Positions 1 through 11,033 of a DNA stretch of 64,000 bases are shown one piece after another; position 1 is the first letter of the stretch, and every line of letters begins with the position of its first letter. Made by a program: the position numbers and the translations under genes. The notes under the pieces are model-generated. The model was not told the DNA's origin. It worked only from the letters and a program-made list of their open reading frames with translations, and did not search any database. Source of the stretch: Poecilobothrus nobilitatus (taxonomy: Eukaryota > Arthropoda > Insecta > Diptera > Dolichopodidae); assembly GCA_947095535.1 (NCBI GenBank), contig OX352774.1, forward strand, positions 175,458,200 through 175,522,199, read 5' to 3'.

Positions 1-579
1 ATTTATATTTATAATCATATCGAAAAATAAACGAATTTTTTTATTTTGCAATTGCATTTGAATATAGTCATAAGTAAAGTGTGAACAAGTGTAGTCTGTG
101 TAGTGAACGATAGTGAAGTGACTTGACTAGTGAGTGCAGTTGAAAGGTTAGAGTAGTTTTTCCTCCCCAAGATCTACAAAATTCATGTTTTCCTCTATAC
201 TCAAGAATCAAGTTTTCACGTTCTCTAAATTTAAATTTTTTAAATTTTAAAATATACCCTGAAAATATAAGTGTATTTTTAATAAAACAAATATTGATGA
301 TTTTCAAGCATTTTATTTTTCTAATAATGACGAAATATGTAATTAGAAATTATGAACATAAAAATTAAACAAATTCATTTTTAAATGTAATGAAAATAAT
401 TAAAAAGAAATTAAACGACTTTTACTTTCTGTAAATACCTGAAACAAAAAAAGGAATAGAAATGTATTTGTATTAAGTTTTAATTTTTGTTAATTTTATT
501 TTATTACTTTTATTTTCACAAGATACCGATTCTTAAAATAAAAACTTTGAATTTACTTCTTGTGTTCTAATTTAAATTT
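1..579. other. AT-rich intergenic DNA, left edge of window
   Basis: No coding exon is visible. Positions about 75-150 hold an unusual patch rich in AGTG and GTGA words inside otherwise AT-dominated sequence. It could be a leader of a gene outside the window or a degenerate simple repeat. The TTC14-like gene ends at 580, so its 3' untranslated region and cleavage site must lie here on the minus strand, but I cannot fix the site. Confidence 0.4.
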
Positions 580-3500
580 TTATATAGATTTTTTCAATAA
601 ATCCTTATCACGCTGAATTATTTCTTCTTTGCGATTTTTTTGCGCTTCAGATATCGCCTTTTCAATGTCTTCAACAGATTCTTCATGCATATTAGCATTA
701 TTTTTCTCTTCGTTGGTATAACTACTGTTACACTTTTCTTCATTAGCATTGTTATGAGTTTTTTCCTTATTACCTTCGATTTCATTTTCGTCATATTTAT
801 CATGAGCCCAACGATCTTCGGTTCTTTTGACATCTTTGCTACGTGAATGTCTTTTTGCAGGACTACGTCGAGCTCTTTCCATACTCTTGCTTCGAGAACG
901 ACTTCGACTTCGGCTTCGACTGTATCGATTGAAACGTGGCGATCTAGGTCCCCCCCTGTATTGCGCTCTACCTCTATATCCACCAAAAGGACGACGACTT
1001 CGAGATATCCATCTACCACGATATCCACCTCTATAATTACCACCTCGAGGACCTCCCCATGGCGATTCAGATCTAGAACGACTTCGGCGTCCCATTGGAC
1101 TCGATCTCATTCGATCAACTGAACGCCGCCTAGGCGAGCCTGAAGGAGAACGTCTACGAAAACGAGGAGAACGTACCGGAGAATATCGACGAATAGGAGA
1201 ACGACGCCTATTTGGTGACCAACGTCTTGGAGATCGCGATCTTGATCTGCGATAATCACGATAACGTCCTCGTGATCTTGAACGAGACCTTGATCCAGAC
1301 CTATACCTTCTGTATCGACCACCGGAACGCGAACGAGAACGGGAACGTGATCTTGAACGAGATTTTTTTGTTTGATTCAAATTGAGATTTTCAATTGGTT
1401 CAGCTAATCTAAAGCAACCAAATTTATCTAAAACTATAGGTGGTCGAATAGCAAATGGTTTAATTTCAGGTTTTGGTATTGGGACAGGCGGTAAAAGCGG
1501 AGCTGGAGGCACTGCAATTTTGGGTTGTTCCTTAATAGGCGAAGGACTTTTATTTCCATGAGCAAAAGCCGAGACCATAGGATGTTTTGATCTTTCGTCA
1601 ATTTTCATACTAAAACTGGAAGAAGTTCCTGGTAAATTCATAAATGATGCTTGTGTATTATTTTCGTTAAGCGTTTGCATACTGCGTTTTTGTATTTGTT
1701 CTATTGTTTTTTCATATTTTTGCAAATCACTTGCTAATTTTGCTTCAACATCAAAAGATGGCAACGATTTTATTATTCTGTAAGATAAAAAAAAAAAAAA
1801 CAATTTATAAAACTGTTGTAAACATTTTTATCGTGAAACATACTTCAAAGCTTCCTTTAAATCCATATTATCAATTCCTTCAATTTTAATATTCTTTTCT
1901 TTTTTCTTTCTCTTTTCCTTCTTTGGTTTTTTTTCCTTTTTTTTCTTATCTTTTTTCTTTTCAAAACTTCCGTCACTCTGTTTATTCATATTTTTATGTG
2001 CTGAGGCATCAGCAAGTAATTTACGAACACTTGCTTCATAATCATCATCGTCTTGAGTCATTTCCAAAAAATTGCGAACCTAAACAAAAATATGAAAATT
2101 ATGTTTATTATTTGAAGTAAAAAGCAAATAAAATTTAATTTTATTAATTGTGAATTGAAATTAATAAAAAAAATTTTAAAAACAACTCTACCTTTGCATT
2201 ATAATCCAATTCCTTTTCAGCTGCTTCTGCATTTAATAAATGAAATGGTTTATTAAATTGGTATCTTGTAGTACCAGTCTGTGACTGATCTTCATCAATT
2301 TTGGTTGTATGTTTATTCATTTGGGAAAATGTCTTTTGTCGTCCACTTTTATCAATTTTAAGCTTCTTCTTTTTTTTGGCTTTCGAAGACGATGCTAAAA
2401 ATGTTTGGATGAGAAAAAAGTAAAATAATTTATTCGAAAAACTTTTCAACAACTCACAAAAGAGGATAAATCTTAAAAACATAAATCAAAAACTGTTATG
2501 ATCATTCTTTAAAATCATTTTTTATATATATCAATTAATTTTATTCTATTCCATTCTCCTGGAATTTATATTTTAATTATATAGCTTCTTTATTAACTAG
2601 TAATTTTAGAGATTTCCTTTATATATAAATTTATTGATGTCATAAAAATTCCTAAAATTTTTTAAAATGTTGAAAATTAAACTTAAATAAAATTAGAATA
2701 CTTCAGCATTTATGTTGTCCTCAGAAGAACTAAAAAATTAATTAGTATTAAACTTTAAAAAATTACCTGATGATTTACTTGATGATTCATTTGAAGATGA
2801 CTCCGAACTAGAATCACTATCATCTGATCCACTTGTAGAAGAGTTTCGTTTTTTATTTTTCTCTTTTTGTTTTTTCTTTTTGGTTTTTTTATCTTTTTTT
2901 GCATCTAATTTCAATTCTAATGTCATCATTTTTGAGTCAACTGAAATAAAAAAGAAATGGATATGGGTAAAGTAAAAAAAAAAACAATTTTAGAAATTCA
3001 AAATAAAAATTTTGAAAACTTTAAAAATAGTTTGAAGAAAAAATAAATTATAAGGAGTTAAAAAAAGTAATTGAATACAATTACAATGAAATACATTTCC
3101 ATTATTTATAAAGTTTTATAATTTTTTTTTGTAAAATAGAACAAAATAAAAACAATTTGAGTAAAATATGACTTATAGAATAACATTAAAATTTAAATAT
3201 TCGGCTTGATTCAATATACGAACATATTCAGAATTTTTTCTTCCTCACCTGGTATCATAAAATCATTTGATGAAGCTAATTTATTATTCAAAAATTCCAG
3301 AGAACTTTTTGCTTCTTCATGATTTGGAATGATTTTCAAACAATCACTATAAACTTTACGAGCCTTATCTAATTGATTTTCATCTTCATAACTTCTTCCA
3401 AGAGCTACTAAAGTTTCTCCCATATATTTTCTTGCGTTAGCGTGATATGGGTATAATTTTAATGCAGTTTCAAAATCTTCAACAGCTTTATTAAATGATC

Positions 3501-5233
3501 CACTATTTGCATACAAAGCTCCTCTTGCAACAAGACCCTCTACATTCTTAGGATCAATATTAAGTGCTTTGTTTAAACATTGAAAAGCTTCAGTATGACG
3601 CCCAACTTTAAAATGTTCTATTCCTTCTGCGACCGACCTAGAAATTAATATGTAATTAATATATATGAGTCTTGTCTTTTTTTTTTAACTGGAATTTAAA
3701 CCAAAACATATTTATATATGAAAAAATGGTATTAATTTAGCAAAACCTATAATTTTTCCAGTTTTATTACCTAAAAGCCCATTTACTAGCTTGCGTTTGT
3801 CTTAATTCGGTAGCATATTCTTGTTGAGGAAAGCGTAATTTGAAATAATTCATGCGTGTAAAATTTTCTTCTGTTTCCAACCCCAACTCGGAAAATAAAA
3901 TTTCATCATAACTTGGATTAAGAAAAGCTTTTGATTCTTCTAACATTTCTCCAAATGAACTATCAACACTAGCCATAGCACGTCTAGAGCAGAAATATTT
4001 TAAATAGATTTGTATATTTAGGAGTTTTTGAAATGTATTACTTATAATATTCTGGCAGTTGTTCAGCTGATATAATACCAAGTGGAGCGTTTGCATCAAT
4101 TGTTAGGCTACCTTTCATTCCAAGATGCATGCGAGCTGCATTATTATAATACGTTGGTAAAAGATCTAAAACTTCACAACATACGAAATCATGTATAGCT
4201 AATGATTTTAAACCTCCTTTTTTATCATAAAACGGTATAATGTGTTTAACATCTATATAAGCCTAAAAATATTTTAAAAAATATATATATATATTTACTT
4301 AAAATAACAAAAATTTTATTTTTAAACTTACCTTAATTGGAACATCTACTAAATATCGAATTAATGGTTCACCAGAACATATTACTCTAATTGTGGGCCA
4401 ACAACTATCAACATCTGTTACTTGCCCGTAAATAATATCACCTGGTTTAATACTTCCAAGAACATGTTGTAAGTGCTCTTTTTTATCATAGATTTTATGA
4501 ATAAAACTTTCAAAAGGTGGAAGAATAGCGAGACCACCTGCATTAATATTTCAGTTAATATTGTTATGAAAAAGTTCCTATTGAACTTCCTTATTTATTA
4601 ATAGAGTAGAGCAATTAAAAAAATGATATAAAACTATATACATATACATTATATAAAAATTTACCTTTTAATATTTTTAGTTACAAAATAAAGATTTAAG
4701 ATGTCCTTGACATTTTAAAAGACAAACCAAATTATTTGGATTTTATGTACATATATACAAAATTAAAACTAAATTAAAATATTCAATTACCAAATTAACA
4801 AACGAACGCAACATGCGTTTTATAATAAATTTTTTATTGCTCTTAAGCTTTTATAATTAATTATATATAAGTAAATATCATGGCTAATAATTGTTATTAT
4901 TACCCATAATAAATATATATATATAGATAAATAATAAAAATAATTACCATTTATATTTTTTTCCCTCCGTCGAGAAGCATTAACCGAATTAATATTTTCT
5001 ACTAAATTTTCACTAAAAAGAACCGACGCTTTACGTGCAATAAACTGATGTAATTTCAAACGTTTTGCGCGATCCTGAAATGTTAAATTCTTTTGACGAT
5101 TTATGTACACAGAATAATCTGGTTTAGAGAGTCCTAAATGAGGTAGTTCATCACTACCTCTTTCTCCTTCCCAAATTTTTTGTAAAGGTTGCCCATGAAA
5201 ACTTAATGCCTTGGCTACCAATTTTGAATCCAT
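580..5233 (-). CDS. TTC14: Tetratricopeptide repeat protein 14 (TTC14) homolog
   Basis: Nine coding exons, complement of 580-1777, 1844-2079, 2192-2394, 2767-2940, 3249-3637, 3771-3983, 4042-4262, 4332-4537 and 4948-5233, all with GT-AG borders and matching phases, give 1041 residues and a TAA stop. The order fits TTC14: a conserved N-terminus ([18 protein letters not shown]), an S1-like region at about 96-240, TPR repeats at about 309-435 ([20 protein letters not shown], then [20 protein letters not shown]), then Lys/Ser-rich tracts. The last exon carries a long Arg-Ser region at about 782-965. Vertebrate TTC14 is about 770 residues, so the tail is longer here. S1, TPR and RS segments suggest an RNA-associated nuclear protein, but the molecular role is not established. 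The start is the first ATG after a leader intron and matches the family N-terminus. I am sure of the family, less sure of every exon edge in the low-complexity tail. Confidence 0.92.
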
Positions 5234-5237
5234 GTCG

Positions 5238-5449
5238 CTGATTAAAATAAATTACTTTAAAATTAATAACAATTTTAAAATAATAAATAAACTTATATTT
5301 TTGAAACACTTTAAAATTTTTTTTTAGATATGGAAATTCAGATATTAGGTATTTGAAAAATTTATCTACGTACTTGCATATATGTATGTATATATGTACT
5401 TACTTATGTACATATGTATTTATATAAAATAATTAACAAATAAACTTAC
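5238..5449 (-). other. Probable 5' UTR intron of the TTC14-like gene
   Basis: On the minus strand a good donor (CGGTAAGT) lies at 5450/5449 and an acceptor (TTTTAATCAG) ends at 5238, four bases before the start codon. This implies a non-coding first exon upstream of 5450. The intron is inferred from splice motifs only. The promoter would then lie above about 5500. Confidence 0.55.
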
Positions 5450-5450
5450 C

Positions 5451-6002
5451 GCAAATTGAGGAATAAGAGTTCTCAAATATTAAAATTTACTTTGTGTAAT
5501 TTTTCTTCTCTATTTTTAAAATAATAACCTTTTAAAACTCCAATTATTTATTAATCTTCCAAAAATCCAGACGATTCCGAATTAATTAAAAAATGGAGTA
5601 ATTTTGACAATTGTTAAGCGGCATGGCTGCAATTTGACACTTCATATCCTGAAATTTGTGAAATTCAACAAATAGATGCGTTCATTTGAATTGTATTCAT
5701 TGCTTAATAATGATAATGCTGGAAATAGATGTGCAAAATTCTGTAGGCTGCATCAAAAACTTAGAACAGAATATATGATTTTTTTATATAGGACAAATTC
5801 ATATATTTCTGCACTACATTTTTTTTATTTATTATTATTATTTATTAACATTCCAGTAATACAATAAAATCTTTGGAAAGTGTTATTTTTATTAGCAACA
5901 ATTGCTCTCCGCGGACCTATGCTTGTTGTTTCATATCATTTATGAGCATTTATGACTCTACCATTTACATGCAATTCTACCATTTCGAAATGACTACTGA
6001 CT
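5451..6002. other. Leader exon and intergenic region upstream of TTC14
   Basis: This should hold the non-coding first exon and promoter of the TTC14-like gene on the minus strand; no core motif is clear enough to name. The ORF at 5676-5867 on the plus strand has no family resemblance and I do not treat it as a gene. From about 5930 the sequence becomes repeat-like, including the perfect 12-bp palindrome CATTTCGAAATG near 5980, and leads into the repeat annotated next. Confidence 0.35.
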
Positions 6003-6345
6003 AGAGTTAAATATGAAATTTAATTGCCAAAATTAGATGGGAACATTTATTTATTTCAAACAAATCAAGGAGTCTTAAAAAAAAATTGTTATAAGAAGTA
6101 CTATAAATTCAATTGAATGATTGCGTTTCAAGTTAGTTTATAATATTAAAATTTGAAATAAAACAAAAAAAAATAATTACTTTCATAAGTTTGATATTTG
6201 TAACTCTCATTAACTCTGCTGGAGTACGTTTCTTACTGTTTCTTACTCAGAGCAGCTTTTATAGTTACACAGAATAGCTGTTATAGGATTAAAAACCACA
6301 CTTACATACAGAGTTAATTTTACTCTGCCATTTCGAAACGACTAG
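6003..6345 (+). repeat. Interspersed repeat unit, uninterrupted copy
   Basis: The left part (6003-6185) matches 7078-7262: both hold GGAACATTTATTTATTTC, an ATTCAAACAAAT-like run and an AAATAAAAC end. The right part (6186-6345) matches 8157-8340, sharing 'tttgatatttgtaac' versus 'tttgacatttgtaac' and a 'cgaaacgact' end. In this copy the two parts are contiguous. In the other copy they are separated by a DINE-like insertion, so this is the empty-site version. No protein is encoded; the superfamily is unknown. Confidence 0.6.
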
Positions 6346-6811
6346 AGATCTTCTCCATATTTTCTCCATATCGTGATATAGATATTTCATGTATTAAATC
6401 GGTCCAAAAAAGATTTCTTCGTTTCACTTTACGCAACCTTGCTTGGGCTGATCCTATACGTCTTCCTCCATATGAAGATAGACTTTTTTTTAATTAATTT
6501 GAACTCCCTCCAGTCACGCCGTCAAGTGGCGGATATCATATTCGTTCAGCAGATTGTTTGTTCACGGTGATATCAACTCCCCCTCTATTAGCGAACAAAT
6601 AAGGTTTAGAAAAAATCTAAATAATTTGAGATCGGTCGAGCTTTTTAATGTGTCACACCATTCTACAGACTATGGCAAATTTGAGCCTATTTCGCGTATG
6701 TTAAGAAAGACTAACTCAAGGTCTGAGATCTTCGATATTAGTGTTAACAAATTAACACTGAGAGCCGGACTTTACGCGAGCATGGTTAATTCTCGTAGTC
6801 TGCATGATTAG
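6346..6811 (+). pseudogene. Decayed 3' end of a non-LTR retrotransposon reverse transcriptase ORF
   Basis: Conceptual translation gives segments typical of the C-terminal part of insect non-LTR ORF2 proteins. First comes SPYRDIDISCIKSVQKRFLR, then a DPIRLPPYEDRL block, then QSRRQVADIIFV, and in another frame INSPSISEQIRFRKNLNNLR, ending in SRSLHD and TAG at 6811. At least two frame breaks occur, near 6485-6500 and near 6555, so it is dead. The fragment lacks the polymerase core (no FADD-type motif), as expected of a 5'-truncated insertion. The clade is probably Jockey-like, which is inference from the 'RVQKRFLRF...LPPYEDR' style of tail. It lies between the two copies of the duplicated repeat. 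Confidence 0.75.
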
Positions 6812-7077
6812 TCTGTTATTTTTAATCAAACTTGCATGTTAGTTTCTTTCTTTTTTTTCTTGTTTCTTATTACCATTAACATCATTACTAACATTAATTA
6901 GTAGTTACTAACAGTGGTAATGACCAATTAAGTATTAAGTTCATTTAATATCTAAGTATTATCATTTATTAACATACTAACCCTTGTAAATGATGACTTT
7001 TTCAGTTAATTGTGATAGTTCACTAAATGACCAACATAACTAATGCTTGGTTTTAGCAAATGTCTGATACATATGTA
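6812..7077 (+). other. Probable 3' UTR of the non-LTR fragment plus flank
   Basis: AT-rich sequence directly downstream of the reverse transcriptase remnant, with repeated 'attaac/taacat' words. It contains no coding exon. I read it as the element's 3' tail, but no clear poly(A) end or target-site duplication was found. Confidence 0.3.
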
Positions 7078-7262
7078 GAGATAAATATGAATTTGAACTA
7101 TCAAAATTAGATTGGAACATTTATTTATTTCAAACAAATAATGGAGTTTTCCAAAACAAAAATTAATTTGAGGAAGTTTTATAAGTTCAATTAAAAGATT
7201 TCGCTTGTTATTTCGCTAATAATTTTAATATGTAAATTTATAAGGTTAAAATTTTAAATAAA
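7078..7262 (+). repeat. Second copy of interspersed repeat, left part
   Basis: Matches 6003-6185 in direct orientation (AAAATTAGATTGGAACATTT near 7102; ATAAAAC end at about 7265). Its right part resumes at about 8157 after the DINE-like element, so the copy is split by that insertion. Confidence 0.6.
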
Positions 7263-8155
7263 ACAAGTAAAAGTAACAGTAAGTCGATGCAACCGACTTA
7301 TTTATACCCTACACCTAAAAAATTCAAATTAAATTAAAAATCCATAAGTTATTTTAGTTAGGTATTTAATATAACTAAGCTAAAAAATAAATGCTTTTAC
7401 AACCTTTGTACAAAATTTCAGATTTCTTATTATTAAATTCGAAAATATGCTTGTTAGGTCTTGGAAAGTATGTGAAGGCACGCGGACCACCACCCCAATT
7501 CATCTCAAATTTTAGAGACATCAACAGAGTAGAACATTCTTATATCAAATTTCAAGTTTATATATTTATTAATTTCGAAGATATGCTTGTTTGGTCTTGG
7601 GAGTTGTGTGGCAGATACCCGAACAACCATTCTAATTCATCTTAAATTTTGGACAACTCAGGGATTCAGGAAACAACACCCTAGTACCAAATTTGAAGTT
7701 TCTATCTTTATTAATTTCGAATATATGCTTGTTCGGTTTTGGGAGTTGTATGGGAGGTACCTGAAGGACCACTCCCATTCATCTTAAATTTTGGACAAAT
7801 CAGGGATTCAGGAAACAACACCCTAGTACCAAATTTGAAGTTTCTATCTTTATTAATTTCGAAGATATGCTTGTTCGGTTTTGGGAGTTGTATGGGAGGT
7901 ACTCGAACGCATGGTCCGATTTCGCCCATTTACAATCCCCGCCTCCCCGTCATTGTTAACCTACAGTATAAATTTCATCAAGATAGCATCATTATTTTTT
8001 GAGTTATCGTGCGTACGGACATCGCTAAATCGACTCAGGAGGTGATCCTGATTCAGAATATATATACATGTCTATACCTAACTCGCTTCCTTTTGGTGGT
8101 TACAAACACCATACCAAAGTTAATATACCCTATACTTAATGTGTAGGGTATAAAA
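7263..8155 (-). mobile_element. DINE-1/HINE-like non-autonomous Helentron, family 1, copy 1
   Basis: On the plus strand it begins AACAAGTAAAAGTAACAGT, followed by the hairpin TAAGTCGatgcaacCGACTTA and the subterminal repeat TATACCCTACACCTAAA. About four tandem units of about 142 bp follow (near 7400, 7540, 7681 and 7823), then the block GTGCGTACGGACATCGCT and the inverted subterminal repeat GTGTAGGGTATA near 8141-8152. The segment around 8015-8075 aligns by eye with the Drosophila INE-1 consensus as I know it (ATATATATTCT, CAGGATCAC and TCGATTTAGC reading on the minus strand). A terminal hairpin, subterminal inverted repeats, central tandem repeats and a GGAC-type block are the hallmarks of Helentron-associated elements. 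Strand is given with the hairpin end as 3'. No protein is encoded. Confidence 0.8.
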
Positions 8156-8345
8156 ACAATAATGATACTTCATGGTTCGTAAGACTTTGACATTTGTAAC
8201 ACTCCTTAATTCTCCTCGCGAGTAGGATTAAAAAAATTTAACTCTATTAACTCGATTCTGGTGTTTCGACACGATATTTATGACATCAGAGAATTTATTG
8301 TACTTTCCTCCGGCATCTCGAAACGACTTTTATCTGTCATAATGG
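8156..8345 (+). repeat. Second copy of interspersed repeat, right part
   Basis: Resembles 6186-6345 and also 8700-8860 (shared 'agactttgacatttg', 'aacactccttaattct' and 'gagtagga'). It lies just outside the DINE-like element and completes the split repeat begun at 7078. Confidence 0.55.
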
Positions 8346-8361
8346 GGCCGGATTCAGCAAC

Positions 8362-8640
8362 GGTGCAAATGAGAAAATTTGACAGTTCTCGTACAAACTT
8401 TCAATTTACACTGATTTTCAATTCCGCAAAATTGTGAATGAAAAAATTTGACATTTTCAGTTTGCACGGTGCAAAGTTTTTTCACCAAATATTTATCGGT
8501 GCAAATGCAAATGAGAATGCAAACTAGAAAGACAGAATTTTTCTAAATGTAAATTTTTTTCATTTGCACTCTTGCGTAATTGAAAATCAGTGTAAACTGA
8601 AAATTTGCACGGGAACTGTCAAAACTTACAGGGAGAAAAA
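8362..8640. mobile_element. Small inverted-repeat (MITE-like) element
   Basis: Two arms of about 50 bp are inverted relative to each other: 8378-8428 (TTTGACAGTTCTCGTACAAA, then TTACACTGATTTTCAATT) and 8572-8625, which read on the minus strand gives TTTTGACAGTTCCCGTGCAA, then TTACACTGATTTTCAATT. The body is about 145 bp and non-coding, and 'ggtgcaaatg' words recur around it. The exact ends and target duplication are unclear. Confidence 0.65.
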
Positions 8641-8699
8641 TATAGTATACTACCAAACGAATAGAAAAGATGGAGAAAGGCAGGGAAGGAGAGGGATGT

Positions 8700-8860
8700 T
8701 GCTTTATAAGACTTTGACATTTGCAACACTCCTTAATTCTACTCACGAGTAGGATAAAAAAAATTTCTGTTAACTGGATTCTGGTGTTTCAAACGATATT
8801 TAGAACATCACAGAGTTTATTTAACTCCACTCCAGGTCGTCGCAGCTAAACAAGTAGACG
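8700..8860 (+). repeat. Third partial copy of the 8.2-kb repeat
   Basis: Shares 'ataagactttgacattt', 'aacactccttaattct', 'acgagtagga' and 'gattctggtgttt' with 8163-8280. It lies downstream of the MITE-like element, so that element may have inserted between or into repeat copies. Confidence 0.55.
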
Positions 8861-10134
8861 TTTAAGTAGAATACATTGATTTAAATGGAACTTGGCCAAA
8901 TAAAAAAGCGACGCAAGAGCGCCGCACAAAGTGATTCTAGAGTAGAGCAATGTTCTGCTTTTATTCGCGTTGACAATAAGTTTTTTTTATTTTATATTGG
9001 TTGTTGGTCATAAAGCGACTCTGGAAGCAGTGTTAGAAGTGACGCGAGCATTGGGCCATCACCTTTATAACTACTCCTTGCATATAATCTTTGGTTAAAT
9101 ATGGGTTAAATCATAACCTAATTAATGTAGGTTATGGTTAAATGTACTAAATTGTATGAATTATGGAAGTTTTCGCAATAAACGCTGCCGTGACGAAGTC
9201 ATATAAAATGTTGTTTAACTTTTTTCGCTTTTCTTTCGCAATTCGCCTTAGCACTGTATCAATGTTGATTGAGTTAAGGGGCCATAAGACCGTTGGTTGT
9301 ACATACCCACGCCTAACAATAATAAATAAATTATTGTTAGCCGTGACATACCGCATTAAAAATATTCACGATATTTATAGTTCCTTTCTAGAATATTTTC
9401 AAATGTCTCAATTTTATCTTCAAATTTATCTCTTTCCATAACCTACTCTTTCACAAACATAACGTTTTTATATCTTCTACTTATGCTTTAAGATTTTTGT
9501 GATAAGTCGGTCTATCTAATTTCTAATTTAGCCTTTATGGCTGACGAAAATAAATATGGCATCCAGCGCGAAAAATTGACATCATTTAGGGTATATTATA
9601 CTGACTATACATGACTACACATACTTACAAAGTGGTTTACTGGATTTTTATGCCCATTCAATTCAACGACACAATGAACATATTAGTATTTCCTTAATTT
9701 TTAAGAAATCAAGTTTAGTAGGATTCTAGGTAGTTGATACACATATTTTGAAAGTATACATATCATGAACTCTCTAATATGGTATATATCCATCATTAAT
9801 TCCTTTATCCTGAAGCGCGAATTGCACAAGATGTAATCCGATGGAATCTAAATGGGTATGTATGAGGTTAATTTTTTATGTGCAACTGTTCATAAACTGT
9901 TTCAAAAATATCAAATATTTAGTATGTATTGAATGAACTGTCAAAAAGTTAAAAGTTTATGTATGAAATTTATGAATGAAGAATGAAGTTAAAAAATCTC
10001 ATAGTAGTTGATTTGGTAGTAGTAAACTAGTAAAGTAAATAGAGAACATAATTTTTTTTTTCCTTGGCTTTAAAATTAAAACCGTTGATTACAATAAATT
10101 TACAGTAAAAAGAACAATCCAACAGTATAAAAAC
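8861..10134. other. Intergenic region upstream of the Maf gene
   Basis: No recognised gene. ORFs at 9163-9441 (plus) and 9147-9356 (minus) overlap each other and match no family I know. A near-perfect palindrome, 'aacaataataaataaattattgtta' at about 9317-9341, may mark a MITE end. The GC content around 8880-9060 is somewhat higher than the flanks. The promoter and 5' UTR of the Maf-family gene must lie in the last few hundred bases. Confidence 0.35.
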
Positions 10135-10928
10135 ATGTTAGGCCCAATAAAACATATATTAAAAAAAAAAAGAATAGTTTTAGCCAGTGGGTCTCCAAGA
10201 AGGCAAGAACTTATAAAGAATATAGTAAAGAGTTGTAATTTCAACAAAATTATTTAAATAAATTTAAATATCTTTTTAGGGTTTAGAAGCAGAATTATGT
10301 CCTTCAGAATTCGAAGAAAATTTAAATCCAAAAGATTTTCCAGATTTTTCTAGTTATGTTATAGAAACTGCTAATGGAAAAGCAGCAGAAGTTTTTAATA
10401 GATTATCTAAAACAAATAATCCACCAGATATTGTTATAGCTGCTGATACTATGGTTACTCTGAATGATGAGTTGTACGGAAAACCTGGAAATTCTGAATT
10501 AGCATTTAAAATGTTATCCAAGTTAATAAAAAAAAAATTGATTTTGAATAATTTGAAAATATATATTTATTAATTTTTATATTTAAGATTAGTTGGTAAA
10601 ACCCATGTTGTTTATACGGGTGTTGTTATAAAGCATACTACTGGTGATATAAAATTTTTTGAATCTTGTAAAGTTACTTTTGGAGATGCTACAACGGAAC
10701 AAATTCAAGCTTACGTTGATACAGGAGAACCCTTGTAAGATTATTTGGATTATATTTTTTTATATTTAAAAAAAATATGTATATATTTTATATAGAGATA
10801 AAGCTGGTGGATATGGAATACAAGGTATTGGTGGATGCTTAATAAAAAGTGTAGAAGGTGATTATTTTACCGTTGTTGGATTACCGTTGTATAAATTATC
10901 TTGCGAACTTTGCAAACTATTTCAGTGA
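10135..10928 (+). CDS. Maf-family nucleoside triphosphate pyrophosphatase (ASMTL N-terminal type)
   Basis: Exons 10135-10224, 10280-10521, 10588-10734 and 10796-10928 (introns 55, 66 and 61 bp, GT-AG) encode 203 residues, the usual size for a stand-alone Maf protein. Visible motifs are the substrate loop [10 protein letters not shown] (17-26), a central IAADTMV with the likely catalytic Asp86, GKP (97-99) with a conserved Lys, [10 protein letters not shown], and the C-terminal [10 protein letters not shown] signature. The family hydrolyses dTTP, UTP and modified nucleotides to monophosphates plus pyrophosphate, clearing non-canonical nucleotides in the cytosol. In vertebrates the domain is fused to a methyltransferase-like domain in ASMTL; here TGA follows the Maf domain directly, so no fusion is seen. 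The start is the only ATG ahead of the SGSPRR motif in frame. It converges on argininosuccinate lyase with 105 bp between stops. Confidence 0.93.
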
Positions 10929-11033
10929 GAATTGATCAAAATTAATCTGTTAAGAGGCTTTTTTCAATTTATTTTTGTAATTTACAATATAAAAATTGTT
11001 TTAAATTGTGAGGTATCATTTATTAATTATAAT

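Noticed and set aside
618..1322. Overlapping open frames on both strands in the TTC14 tail
   Set aside because: They are shadows of the low-complexity Arg-Ser codons; the minus-strand frame continuous with the spliced exons explains the region.
9147..9441. Overlapping open frames of 69 and 92 codons upstream of the Maf gene
   Set aside because: They overlap on opposite strands, have no family resemblance and no splice context. A decayed element cannot be excluded.
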